This document shows positions 28,272 through 37,164 of a stretch of DNA of 64,000 nt, in pieces. Below the pieces are notes generated by a model. That model ran no database searches and was not told the origin of the DNA. It was given only the letters and a program-made list of their open reading frames with translations. The number at the start of each line of letters is the position of its first letter. The first letter of the stretch is position 1. A program made the translations under genes and the position numbers. Location of the stretch: assembly GCF_000346755.1 (NCBI RefSeq), contig NZ_ANNV01000031.1, positions 1 to 64,000 of the forward strand, written 5' to 3'. This DNA is from Pseudomonas sp. CBZ-4 (GTDB lineage Bacteria > Pseudomonadota > Gammaproteobacteria > Pseudomonadales > Pseudomonadaceae).

Positions 28272-29915
28272 TTACAGCAGAATGGTGCGGATGTCGTTCA
28301 GCAACTGGCTCAGGCGCTGGGTGAAGCGTGCAGCAGCAGCGCCGTTGATCACACGGTGATCGTAGGACAGCGACAGCGGCAGCATCAGCTTCGGCTGGAA
28401 CGCTTTACCGTCCCACACAGGCTGGATAGTGGCCTTGGACACACCCAGGATCGCCACTTCCGGCGCGTTGACGATTGGCGTGAAGCCAGTACCGCCAATG
28501 TGCCCGAGGCTGGAGATGGTGAAGCACGCGCCCTGCATGTCGTCCGGGGTGAGCTTCTTGTCGCGGGCCTTGGCCGCCAGTGCAGCGGCTTCGGCAGCCA
28601 GTTGCAGCAGGCTCTTCTGGTCGACGTTCTTGATGACCGGTACCAGCAGGCCATCTGGCGTGTCTACCGCGAAGCCGATGTTCACGTACTTCTTGCGGAT
28701 GATCGCCTTGCCGCTTGGTGCCAGCGAAGCGTTGAAGTCCGGCAGTTCCTTGAGCAGGTGCGCGCAGGCCTTGAGCAGCAGCGGCAGCACGGTCAGTTTC
28801 ACGCCGGCCTTCTCGGCCACGGCTTTCTGCGCGATGCGGAAAGCTTCCAGGTCGGTGATATCGGCCTGGTCGAACTGGGTCACGTGCGGGATGTTCAGGT
28901 AGCTGGCGTGCAGGCCGGCCGCGCCGATTTGCATCAGGCGGGTCATCGGCACTTCTTCGGTCTCGCCGAAGCGGCTGAAGTCCACGGTGCGGATCGGCGG
29001 AATGCCCGAACCACCCGTCGCGCCGCCGGCAGCCGGAGCTTCCTTGGCTTTGTGCATCATCGCCTTGACGTAAACCTGCACGTCTTCCTTCAGCACACGG
29101 CCGTGGGGGCCGGTGGCCGTGACGGCGTTCAGCTCAACGCCGAACTCGCGAGCCAGCTGACGCACGGCAGGGCCGGCGTGAACCTTGGCACCGCTTGGCG
29201 CAGGTGCAGCAGCAACCGGCGCCGGAGCGGCCTCGGCTTTTGCAGCAGGTGCAGGTGCGGCGGCAGCAGGTGCAGCCTCAGCCTTGGCAGCCGGAGCGGC
29301 GGCCGGAGCTGGAGCAGCCGCAGGCGCAGCGCCTTGTACTTTCAGCTTGAGGATGAAATCGCCAGTGCCGACTTCGTCTTCCAGCTTGACCGCGATGCTT
29401 TCCACCACGCCGGCAGCCGGCGAAGGGATTTCCATGGAGGCCTTGTCGGACTCCAGGGTGATCAGCGACTGGTCGGCTTCGACGGTATCGCCGACCTTGA
29501 CCAGCAGCTCGATGATCTTGGCCTTGCCCGACGAACCGATGTCCGGCACGTGGATGTCCTGGACCGAAGCGGCGGCCGGAGCAGCAGCCGGGGCCGCAGG
29601 GGCCTCGGCTGGCTTCTCGGCAGGCGCCGGTGCAGCAGCGGCAGCCGGAGCGGCCGCAGGTGCAGGGGCCGCATCAGCGGCACCTTCGATTTCCAGTTCC
29701 AGCAGTTCGTCGCCTTCTTTCAGGCGATCGCCCAGCTTCACTTTCAGGCTCTTGACCACACCGGCCTTGGGAGCAGGGATTTCCATGCTCGCCTTGTCCG
29801 ATTCCAGGGTCAGGATGCTCTGGTCGGCTTCGACGGTGTCGCCGACCTTCACAAACAGCTCGATTACTTCACCTTCACCGCTGCCGATGTCAGGTACGCG
29901 AATGAGTTCGCTCAC
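28272..29915 (-). CDS. aceF: Pyruvate dehydrogenase E2, dihydrolipoamide acetyltransferase
   Basis: A 547-residue core subunit of the pyruvate dehydrogenase complex. Two lipoyl domains carry the lipoyl lysines in ESDKASMEIP (K41 and K158), joined by Ala/Pro-rich flexible linkers. A peripheral-subunit-binding segment (AGPAVRQLAREFGVELNAV) and the catalytic acetyltransferase domain with DHRVINGAAAARF near the end follow. Two lipoyl domains is the number seen in P. aeruginosa; E. coli has three. Transcribed from the aceE promoter, 11 bases behind aceE. The E3 subunit gene is not in the window. Confidence 0.97.
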   Translation of the reverse strand: MSELIRVPDIGSGEGEVIELFVKVGDTVEADQSILTLESDKASMEIPAPKAGVVKSLKVKLGDRLKEGDELLELEIEGAADAAPAPAAAPAAAAAPAPAEKPAEAPAAPAAAPAAASVQDIHVPDIGSSGKAKIIELLVKVGDTVEADQSLITLESDKASMEIPSPAAGVVESIAVKLEDEVGTGDFILKLKVQGAAPAAAPAPAAAPAAKAEAAPAAAAPAPAAKAEAAPAPVAAAPAPSGAKVHAGPAVRQLAREFGVELNAVTATGPHGRVLKEDVQVYVKAMMHKAKEAPAAGGATGGSGIPPIRTVDFSRFGETEEVPMTRLMQIGAAGLHASYLNIPHVTQFDQADITDLEAFRIAQKAVAEKAGVKLTVLPLLLKACAHLLKELPDFNASLAPSGKAIIRKKYVNIGFAVDTPDGLLVPVIKNVDQKSLLQLAAEAAALAAKARDKKLTPDDMQGACFTISSLGHIGGTGFTPIVNAPEVAILGVSKATIQPVWDGKAFQPKLMLPLSLSYDHRVINGAAAARFTQRLSQLLNDIRTILL

Positions 29916-29926
29916 AAAAAGTCTCC

Positions 29927-32572
29927 TCAGCAGTCCAGTGGGTTGCGTTTTTCCGGGTTGATCCCGAACTTGACGATAGCGTCTGCTACCACCTTGGGTT
30001 CGATCTCACCACGGTCAGCCAAGGCTTCCAGGGCTGCCAACACCACGAAGTGACGGTCGACTTCGAAGAAGTGACGCAGCTTCTTGCGGCTGTCACTGCG
30101 GCCGAAACCGTCGGTGCCCAGGACTTTGAATTCCTTGGACGGGACCCACTGGCGAATTTGTTCGGCGAACAGCTTCATGTAGTCGGTAGAGGCAATGACT
30201 GGACCCTTACGGCCGGCCAGGCACTCTTCGACGTAGCTCTTCGCTGGTTTTTGACCAGGCTTGAGGCGGTTGCTGCGCTCTACGGCCAGGCCGTCGCGAC
30301 GCAGTTCGTTGAAGCTGGTGACGCTCCACACGTCGGCGCCGACGTTGAACTCTTCACGCAGGATCTTCGCCGCTTCACGCACTTCGCGCAGGATGGTGCC
30401 GGAGCCCATCAGCTGTACGTGGTGCGCTGCTTCCTTGGTGTCTTCTTCGAGCAGGTACATGCCCTTGATGATGCCTTCTTCCACGCCAGCCGGCATTGCA
30501 GGCTGCTGGTAGGACTCGTTCATCACGGTGATGTAGTAGAAAACGTCCTGCTGCTCTTCGGTCATCTTCTTCATGCCGTCCTGGATGATCACCGCCAGCT
30601 CATAGCCGTAGGTTGGATCAAAGGTGCGGCAGTTCGGGATGGTGGCAGCCAGGATGTGGCTGTGACCGTCTTCGTGTTGCAGGCCTTCGCCGTTCAGCGT
30701 GGTCCGGCCAGCGGTACCGCCGATCAGGAAGCCACGGGTACGGCTGTCGCCTGCTGCCCAAGCCAGGTCGCCAATACGCTGGAAGCCGAACATCGAGTAG
30801 AAGATGTAGAACGGCAGCATCGGCTGGTTGTGGCTGGAGTACGAAGTACCGGCAGCGATGAAGGAGCTCATGGCGCCCGCTTCGTTGATGCCTTCTTCGA
30901 GGATCTGGCCCTTCTTGTCTTCCTTGTAGAACATCACCTGGTCTTTATCGACTGGCTCGTAGAGCTGGCCGACGGAGGAGTAGATGCCCAACTGACGGAA
31001 CATGCCTTCCATACCGAAGGTACGGGCTTCGTCCGGGATGATCGGGACGATGCGCGGGCCGATGTCCTTGTCCTTGACCAGCTGCGCCAAGATACGCACG
31101 AAGGCCATGGTGGTGGAGATTTCACGGTCGCCCGAACCGTCCAGGATCGCCTTGAGGGTGCTCAAGTCTGGAGTCGGAACGCTGAAACTGTTGGCACGGC
31201 GCTGTGGCACGAAACCGCCCAGTGCAGTGCGACGCTCGGCCAGGTAACGGGCCTCGGCGCTGTTTGGCTCTGGCTTGAAGAACGGCAGGTTCTCCAACTC
31301 TTCGTCCTTGACCGGGATGTCGAAGCGGTCGCGGAACAACTTCAGGCTGTCGACATCGACTTTCTTGGTGTTGTGCGCAGTGTTCTTCGCTTCGCCAGCA
31401 CCGGTGCCATAACCCTTGATGGTCTTGGCCAGGATGACGGTCGGTTGTTCTTTGTGGTTCACCGCTTCGTGGTAAGCCGCGTAGACCTTGTACGGGTCGT
31501 GGCCGCCACGGTTGAGTTTCCAGATCTCGTCGTCGGACAGGTCTGCAACCATCGCCTTGAGTTCTGGCGTGTTGAAGAAGTGTTCACGCACGAACGCGCC
31601 GTCTTTGGCTTTGTAGTTCTGGTACTCGCCGTCGATGACTTCGTCCATGCGACGTTGCAGGATGCCGTCGACGTCCTTGGCCAGCAGTGGGTCCCAGAAA
31701 CGGCCCCAGATGACTTTGGTCACGTTCCACTGAGCACCACGGAACACGCCTTCGAGTTCCTGGATGATCTTGCCGTTGCCGCGAACCGGGCCGTCGAGGC
31801 GCTGCAGGTTGCAGTTGATGACAAAGATCAGGTTGTCCAGCTTCTCGCGGCCAGCCAGGGAGATGGCGCCCAGGGATTCCGGCTCGTCGCACTCGCCGTC
31901 GCCCAGGAAGCACCAGACTTTCTGCTTGCCTTCAGGGATGAAGCCACGGGCTTCCAGGTACTTCATGAAACGTGCCTGGTAGATCGCCTGGATCGGACCC
32001 AGACCCATGGAAACGGTCGGGAACTGCCAGAAATCAGGCATCAGCCAAGGGTGCGGGTACGACGACAGGCCGCCACCGTCCACTTCCTGGCGGAAGTTGT
32101 TCATTTGGTCTTCGGTGATGCGACCTTCCATGAACGCACGGGCGTAGACGCCTGGCGAGGTGTGGCCCTGGAAGTAGATCAGGTCGCCGCCGTGTTCGTC
32201 GGTCGGGGCCTGGAAGAAGTAGTTGAAGCCGATGTCATACAGGGTTGCGCTGGAAGCGAAGCTGGAGATGTGACCGCCCAGGTCCGAATCTTTCAGATTC
32301 GTGCGCATTACCATCGCCATGGCGTTCCAACGTACCAGCGAGCGAATGCGGCGTTCCATGAACAGGTCGCCAGGCATGCGTGCTTCGTGGGTAACGGGGA
32401 TGGTGTTGCGGTATGGCGTGGTGATGGCGTAAGGCAACTGCGAACCGCTGCGGGTTGCGAGTTCGCCCATACGGGTCATCAGGTAGTGAGCACGGTCTTC
32501 GCCTTCTTTGTCGAGAACCGATTCCAGGGCGTCCAGCCATTCCTGGGTTTCGACGGGATCGAGGTCTTGCAT
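29927..32572 (-). CDS. aceE: Pyruvate dehydrogenase E1 component (homodimeric)
   Basis: An 881-residue thiamine diphosphate enzyme that decarboxylates pyruvate and acetylates the lipoyl arm of AceF. Visible blocks are GDGECDEPESLGAISLAGRE (ThDP/Mg2+ site), GGHISSFASSATLYDIGFN and KTIKGYGTGAGEAKNTAHN. ATG 32572 starts MQDLDPVETQEWLDALES, the family N-terminus, with GGAG 7 bases upstream. The in-frame ATG at 32647 would add 25 residues with a poor ribosome site, though that stretch is open. First gene of aceEF. Confidence 0.95.
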   Translation of the reverse strand: MQDLDPVETQEWLDALESVLDKEGEDRAHYLMTRMGELATRSGSQLPYAITTPYRNTIPVTHEARMPGDLFMERRIRSLVRWNAMAMVMRTNLKDSDLGGHISSFASSATLYDIGFNYFFQAPTDEHGGDLIYFQGHTSPGVYARAFMEGRITEDQMNNFRQEVDGGGLSSYPHPWLMPDFWQFPTVSMGLGPIQAIYQARFMKYLEARGFIPEGKQKVWCFLGDGECDEPESLGAISLAGREKLDNLIFVINCNLQRLDGPVRGNGKIIQELEGVFRGAQWNVTKVIWGRFWDPLLAKDVDGILQRRMDEVIDGEYQNYKAKDGAFVREHFFNTPELKAMVADLSDDEIWKLNRGGHDPYKVYAAYHEAVNHKEQPTVILAKTIKGYGTGAGEAKNTAHNTKKVDVDSLKLFRDRFDIPVKDEELENLPFFKPEPNSAEARYLAERRTALGGFVPQRRANSFSVPTPDLSTLKAILDGSGDREISTTMAFVRILAQLVKDKDIGPRIVPIIPDEARTFGMEGMFRQLGIYSSVGQLYEPVDKDQVMFYKEDKKGQILEEGINEAGAMSSFIAAGTSYSSHNQPMLPFYIFYSMFGFQRIGDLAWAAGDSRTRGFLIGGTAGRTTLNGEGLQHEDGHSHILAATIPNCRTFDPTYGYELAVIIQDGMKKMTEEQQDVFYYITVMNESYQQPAMPAGVEEGIIKGMYLLEEDTKEAAHHVQLMGSGTILREVREAAKILREEFNVGADVWSVTSFNELRRDGLAVERSNRLKPGQKPAKSYVEECLAGRKGPVIASTDYMKLFAEQIRQWVPSKEFKVLGTDGFGRSDSRKKLRHFFEVDRHFVVLAALEALADRGEIEPKVVADAIVKFGINPEKRNPLDC

Positions 32573-32682
32573 GGCTTGCTCCAGGGCGGAAAGGCTACCA
32601 GAATCGGTTGCCTGAAGTTTGCGACTGGCCTTGTGGGCAGACGACATAAATTCTTGGATGGCCGAAGGTTGCTTCGGCGTCC

Positions 32683-32697
32683 TGTAGTTTTACTACA
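32683..32697. promoter_or_regulatory. Perfect palindrome downstream of the aceE promoter
   Basis: TGTAGT-TTT-ACTACA is a perfect 6-base inverted repeat with a 3-base centre. It lies in the predicted aceE leader, about 30 bases after the -10 box. A nearly identical palindrome covers the promoter spacer, 52 bases away centre to centre. The 6-3-6 geometry is typical of small helix-turn-helix dimers such as GntR-family regulators; which regulator is unknown. Confidence 0.6.
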
Positions 32698-32724
32698 AAT
32701 CGTCGGCCATTTCAGCCTTTCGAA

Positions 32725-32752
32725 TGTATATACGAGTAGTAAAACTACACAA
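32725..32752 (-). promoter_or_regulatory. Predicted sigma-70 promoter of aceEF
   Basis: On the minus strand TTGTGT (32752-32747) and TATACA (32730-32725) are separated by 16 bases, matching 4 and 5 of 6 consensus bases. The leader to the aceE ATG would be about 145 bases. The upstream palindrome fills the spacer. Confidence 0.55.
32734..32750. promoter_or_regulatory. Second palindrome, within the aceE promoter spacer
   Basis: GAGTAGT-AAA-ACTACAC repeats the TGTAGT-N3-ACTACA core with one mismatch in the outer arm. It lies between the -35 and -10 boxes, so a bound protein would block RNA polymerase. The remaining 200 bases up to glnE show no clear signals. Confidence 0.6.
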
Positions 32753-32955
32753 GACTGAGCGTATGGCTCGGTCTGGCTGGTGAGCATAATCGTTAATGTT
32801 GATCTTTTGCAGACAAGAAAAGGTAGAAGTTTAATGTTGCCTGCCAATAAGTACGAATTTTCAGCTATTTATAACCTTTGTTCGACAGTCCATCGCCGCG
32901 CCGGGTTCTTGCCGTCATCACAACAAGCCAAATACGCGCCGATCAAGGATAGACC

Positions 32956-35895
32956 ATGAGCCTTCCAACGCTGGCCAAACTACCGGCCATCCTCCTTCCT
33001 TACGCCAGCCGGGCCGAGCAGTCATTTCGTGACGCTGTAGCCACGCTGGGCGACGATCATGGCCTTTCTGCGTGGTCGCCGCAACGGTGGGCCGACTTCG
33101 CCCGCGTGTGTGCGGCCAGCGATTTTGTCATTCAACAGAGTGTTCGTGACCCTTTGATGTTGCTGGAGCTGGCGGCCTGGGGCGAGCTGGACCGGGGTTT
33201 CGCCCCCGGCGAGCTGTGCGGGCAGATTGCTGGCGCTGTGCAACAGGTCGAAACAGAAGATGAGTTGGGGCGCGTGCTGCGCCGCCAGCGCACCCGTCAG
33301 CAAGTGCGCATCATCTGGCGCGACCTGACCCGCCAGGCCGACCTGGTGCAAACCTGCCGCGACCTGTCCGACATGGCCGACGCCAGCATCGACCAGGCTT
33401 ACCAGTGGTTGTACCAGCGCCACTGTGCCCAGTTCGGCACGCCCACCGGCCGGCGCAGCGGCGAGCCGCAGCAAATGGTCATCCTCGGCATGGGCAAGCT
33501 CGGCGCGGTGGAGCTGAACCTGTCGTCGGATATCGACCTGATCTTCGCCTACCCCGAAGGTGGCGAAACCCTGGGCGTGAAGCGGGCGCTGGATAACCAG
33601 GAGTTCTTTATCCGTCTGGGTCAAAAACTGATCAAGGCCCTCGACCCGATGACCGTCGATGGTTTTGTGTTCCGCGTCGACATGCGCCTGCGGCCTTACG
33701 GTTCATCCGGCTCGCTGGTGCTCAGCTTCAATGCGTTGGAGCAGTACTACCAGGACCAGGGCCGCGACTGGGAACGTTACGCCATGATCAAGGCGCGCGT
33801 GGTCGCGGGTGACCAGGTCGCCGGTGCGCAACTGCTCGACATGCTGCGCCCGTTTGTCTACCGCCGTTACCTGGACTTTTCCGCCATCGAAGCGCTGCGC
33901 ACCATGAAGCAGCTGATCCAGCAGGAAGTGCGGCGCAAGGGCATGGCCGACAATATCAAGCTGGGCTCGGGCGGCATCCGCGAGGTGGAATTCATCGCCC
34001 AGGCGTTCCAGTTGATCCACGGCGGCCGTGATCTGAGCCTGCAACAACGTCCGCTGCTCAAGGTGCTCGGCACCTTGGAAGGCCAAGGCTATCTGCCGCC
34101 AGCGGTGATCGCCGAGTTGCGCGATGGCTACGAATTCCTGCGTTACACCGAGCATGCGATCCAGGCGATTGCTGACCGCCAGACGCAAATGCTCCCGGAC
34201 ACCCCAGAAGATCAGGCGCGCATTGCCTTTATGCTGGGCTTTGATGACTGGGCCGCGTTCCACGAGCGCTTGATGTACTGGCGCGGCCGGGTGGATTGGC
34301 ATTTCCGCCAGGTCATCGCCGACCCGGATGAAGAAGAGGGCGAAGAAAGCGAATTGGTCGTGGGCGGCGAGTGGTTGCCGCTGTGGGAAGAATCCCAAGA
34401 TGAAGAGGCTGCCTGTCGGCAGTTGGCCGAAGGCGGTTTCAGTGATGCGGCCAAGGCCCTCAAAGCCTTGGCGGGGCTGCGCAACAGCCCGCAATTGCGC
34501 GCCATGCAACGCCTCGGTCGCGAGCGTCTGGATGCGTTTATCCCACGCCTGCTGGCCCAGGCGGTCGAACACGCCAACCCCGATCTTGTGCTGGAGCGGG
34601 TATTGCCGCTGGTGGAGGCCGTCGCGCGGCGTTCCGCGTATCTGGTGCTGCTCACCGAAAATCCCGACGCCCTGCGTCGCCTGTTGACCCTGTGCGCCGC
34701 CAGCCCGTGGATCGCCGAGCAAATCACCCGCTTCCCGCTGCTGCTCGACGAATTGCTCAACGAAGGCCGCCTGTTCAAGCCCCCGCTGGCGCCGGAACTC
34801 GCTGCCGAGCTGCGCGAGCGCCTCACGCGCATTCCCGAGGACGATCTTGAGCAGCAGATGGAAGCACTGCGCCACTTCAAGCTGGCCCACCGCCTGCGCG
34901 TCGCCGCCTCGGAAATCGCCGGCAGCCTGCCGCTGATGAAAGTCAGCGATTACCTGACCTGGCTCGCCGAAGCCATCCTCGAACAAGTGCTGGCCCTGGC
35001 CTGGCGCCAGACCGTGGCGCGCCATGGTTCGCCGCAGCGCGTGGACGGCACCTTGTGCGATCCTGGGTTCATCATTGTCGGTTATGGCAAAGTCGGCGGC
35101 ATCGAACTGGGGCATGGTTCGGACCTGGACCTGGTGTTTATCCACGACGGCGACCCGCAGGCCGAGACCGACGGAGCCAAGCCGATTGATGGAGCGCAGT
35201 TCTTCACGCGCCTGGGCCAGCGCATCATTCACCTGCTGACCACCCAGACCAACTCCGGGCAGTTATATGAAGTGGACATGCGCCTGCGACCTTCCGGCGC
35301 ATCCGGGCTGTTGGTCAGTTCGCTGGGGGCGTTCGAGCGCTATCAGGAAAACGAAGCCTGGACCTGGGAACACCAGGCCCTGATCCGCGCGCGGGTGCTG
35401 GTGGGCAGCCAGGATGTGGGCCATGCGTTCGAGCAGGTACGGGCCAAAGTGCTGGGCCGCGAGCGCGACCTGGCCACGCTGCGCCAGGAGGTCAGCGAGA
35501 TGCGCGCGAAGATGCGTGACAACCTCGGCACCAAGGGCACAGCGGCCGGCACCAGCGCGAATGCCTTCGAAGCCACGGCGCTGTTCGACCTCAAGCAGGA
35601 CGCCGGAGGTATCGTCGATATTGAATTTATGGTGCAATACGCGGCTTTGGCGTGGTCTGCGCAACATCCATCGTTGCTGCGCTACACCGACAATATCCGC
35701 ATTCTGGAAGGCCTGGAGCAGGTCGGGCTGATGCCCGCTGCCGATGCCCATCTGCTGCGCGAGGTGTATAAGGCCTACCGTTCCGCCGCGCACCGCCAGG
35801 CCTTGCAGAACGAGGCCGGCACGGTCGCCGGGGATCATTTCGCCGACGAACGGCGCCAGGTGATGCGAATCTGGAAAGAACTGGGGTTAAGCTGA
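32956..35895 (+). CDS. glnE: Bifunctional glutamine synthetase adenylyltransferase/deadenylase
   Basis: A 979-residue cytosolic enzyme that adds and removes AMP on glutamine synthetase under control of PII and glutamine. It has two nucleotidyltransferase domains: the N-terminal adenylyl-removing one with GMGKLGAVELNLSSDIDLIF and the C-terminal adenylating one with GYGKVGGIELGHGSDLDLVF. Each is followed by a helical bundle. Both GS-DXD active-site patterns are intact (SSDIDLIF and GSDLDLVF). It is divergent from aceE. In P. aeruginosa ilvE follows; here the next gene is waaF after a REPIN and hairpin. Confidence 0.97.
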   Translation: MSLPTLAKLPAILLPYASRAEQSFRDAVATLGDDHGLSAWSPQRWADFARVCAASDFVIQQSVRDPLMLLELAAWGELDRGFAPGELCGQIAGAVQQVETEDELGRVLRRQRTRQQVRIIWRDLTRQADLVQTCRDLSDMADASIDQAYQWLYQRHCAQFGTPTGRRSGEPQQMVILGMGKLGAVELNLSSDIDLIFAYPEGGETLGVKRALDNQEFFIRLGQKLIKALDPMTVDGFVFRVDMRLRPYGSSGSLVLSFNALEQYYQDQGRDWERYAMIKARVVAGDQVAGAQLLDMLRPFVYRRYLDFSAIEALRTMKQLIQQEVRRKGMADNIKLGSGGIREVEFIAQAFQLIHGGRDLSLQQRPLLKVLGTLEGQGYLPPAVIAELRDGYEFLRYTEHAIQAIADRQTQMLPDTPEDQARIAFMLGFDDWAAFHERLMYWRGRVDWHFRQVIADPDEEEGEESELVVGGEWLPLWEESQDEEAACRQLAEGGFSDAAKALKALAGLRNSPQLRAMQRLGRERLDAFIPRLLAQAVEHANPDLVLERVLPLVEAVARRSAYLVLLTENPDALRRLLTLCAASPWIAEQITRFPLLLDELLNEGRLFKPPLAPELAAELRERLTRIPEDDLEQQMEALRHFKLAHRLRVAASEIAGSLPLMKVSDYLTWLAEAILEQVLALAWRQTVARHGSPQRVDGTLCDPGFIIVGYGKVGGIELGHGSDLDLVFIHDGDPQAETDGAKPIDGAQFFTRLGQRIIHLLTTQTNSGQLYEVDMRLRPSGASGLLVSSLGAFERYQENEAWTWEHQALIRARVLVGSQDVGHAFEQVRAKVLGRERDLATLRQEVSEMRAKMRDNLGTKGTAAGTSANAFEATALFDLKQDAGGIVDIEFMVQYAALAWSAQHPSLLRYTDNIRILEGLEQVGLMPAADAHLLREVYKAYRSAAHRQALQNEAGTVAGDHFADERRQVMRIWKELGLS

Positions 35896-35951
35896 TTACT
35901 TGAGTGACGCCAATCTAGTGTGGAAATCGGCTTTATGGGGAGCCGGGCTTG

Positions 35952-36055
35952 TGTGGGAGCTGGCTTGCCTGCGATTGCATCACCTCGGTATGACTGATAC
36001 TCCGAGGCGCCTGCATCGCGGGCAAGCCCGGCTCCCACACAAGCCAGCTCCCACA
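35952..36055. repeat. REPIN with extra partial REP arm (nested)
   Basis: A full REPIN (35952-36039) is followed at once by a further partial right arm, AGCCAGCTCCCACA (36042-36055). The spacer CATCACCTCGG...CCGAGGCGCCTGCATCG matches the REPIN at 61643. The extra arm suggests insertion next to or into an older REP. Confidence 0.85.
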
Positions 36056-36086
36056 TAATAAGGCGCGACCTACAGTAATTATCGAG

Positions 36087-36110
36087 GCGGGGAGGCATAA
36101 GCCTCCCCGC
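36087..36110. terminator. Strong hairpin between glnE and waaF
   Basis: A perfect 10-base-pair stem, GCGGGGAGGC/GCCTCCCCGC, encloses an ATAA loop. It is followed by ATCGTTTG rather than a clean T-run, so it is either a weak terminator for glnE or an RNA structure in the waaF leader (19 bases before the waaF ATG). Confidence 0.5.
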
Positions 36111-36128
36111 ATCGTTTGTGGAAACTAC

Positions 36129-37163
36129 ATGAATATTCTGATCGTTGGGCCCAGTTGGGTCGGTGACATGGTGATGGCGCAGACACTGTTCCAGTGCCTG
36201 AAACAACGTCATCCCGACTGCCAGATCGACGTGCTCGCCCCTGAGTGGAGCCGCCCGATCCTCGAACGCATGCCCGAAGTGCGCTCGGCCTTGAGCTTTC
36301 CGCTCGGCCACGGCGCCCTGGAGCTGGCGACCCGTCGGCGCATCGGCAAATCCCTGGCCGGCCGGTACGACCAGGCGATCCTGCTGCCCAACTCGCTGAA
36401 ATCGGCGCTGGTGCCGTATTTCGCCGGCATTCCCAAGCGCACCGGCTGGCGCGGCGAATTCCGCTACGTGCTGCTCAATGACGTGCGCACGCTGGACAAG
36501 GCGCGCTACCCGTTGATGATCGAACGTTTCATGGCCCTGGCTTACGAGCCGGGGGCCGAGTTGCCCAAGCCGTACCCGCGCCCGAGCCTGCAGATCGACC
36601 CGGTGAGCCGCGATGCCGCCCTGGCCAAGTTCGGCCTGAGCCTGGATCGCCCGGTCCTGGCCCTGTGCCCTGGCGCCGAGTTTGGCGAGTCCAAGCGCTG
36701 GCCGTCGGAGCACTACGCCAAGGTCGCCGAGGCAAAAATCCGCGAAGGCTGGCAGGTGTGGCTGTTTGGTTCGAAGAAGGATCACCCGGTGGGCGAAGAC
36801 ATTCGCCAGCGCCTGATCCCCGGCCTGCGCGAAGAAGCGGTGAACCTCAGCGGCGACACCTCGCTGGCCGAGGCCATCGACCTGCTGTCCTGCGCCGATG
36901 CGGTGGTGTCCAACGACTCCGGCCTGATGCACGTCGCGGCGGCGCTGAACCGCCCGCTGGTGGCGGTGTACGGCTCCACGTCGCCGGGCTTCACCCCGCC
37001 GCTGGCCGACAAGGTCGAAGTGGTGCGCCTGGGTCTGGATTGCAGCCCGTGTTTTGAACGCACCTGCCGTTTCGGCCACTACAACTGCATGCGCCAGTTG
37101 CTGCCGCAGCCGGTCAACGAAGCCTTGCAGCGCTTGCAAGGCGCTGCGGTCGAGGTCCGATAG
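36129..37163 (+). CDS. waaF: ADP-heptose:LPS heptosyltransferase II
   Basis: A 344-residue GT9 glycosyltransferase adding the second heptose of the inner LPS core on the cytosolic face of the inner membrane. It starts MNILIVGPSWVGDMVMAQTLFQCLK, the acceptor-loop signature. The ADP-heptose site includes LCPGAEFGESKRWPSEHYAKVA and CADAVVSNDSGLMHVAAALNRP. First gene of a tightly packed core operon; waaC follows 1 base after its stop. Confidence 0.97.
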   Translation: MNILIVGPSWVGDMVMAQTLFQCLKQRHPDCQIDVLAPEWSRPILERMPEVRSALSFPLGHGALELATRRRIGKSLAGRYDQAILLPNSLKSALVPYFAGIPKRTGWRGEFRYVLLNDVRTLDKARYPLMIERFMALAYEPGAELPKPYPRPSLQIDPVSRDAALAKFGLSLDRPVLALCPGAEFGESKRWPSEHYAKVAEAKIREGWQVWLFGSKKDHPVGEDIRQRLIPGLREEAVNLSGDTSLAEAIDLLSCADAVVSNDSGLMHVAAALNRPLVAVYGSTSPGFTPPLADKVEVVRLGLDCSPCFERTCRFGHYNCMRQLLPQPVNEALQRLQGAAVEVR

Positions 37164-37164
37164 T

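Noticed and set aside
30050..32758. 902-codon open frame antisense to aceE
   Set aside because: It is fully covered by the pyruvate dehydrogenase gene, which has strong motif support.
36087..36110. Riboswitch upstream of waaF
   Set aside because: Only a simple hairpin with no conserved aptamer elements is visible, so it is reported as a possible terminator.
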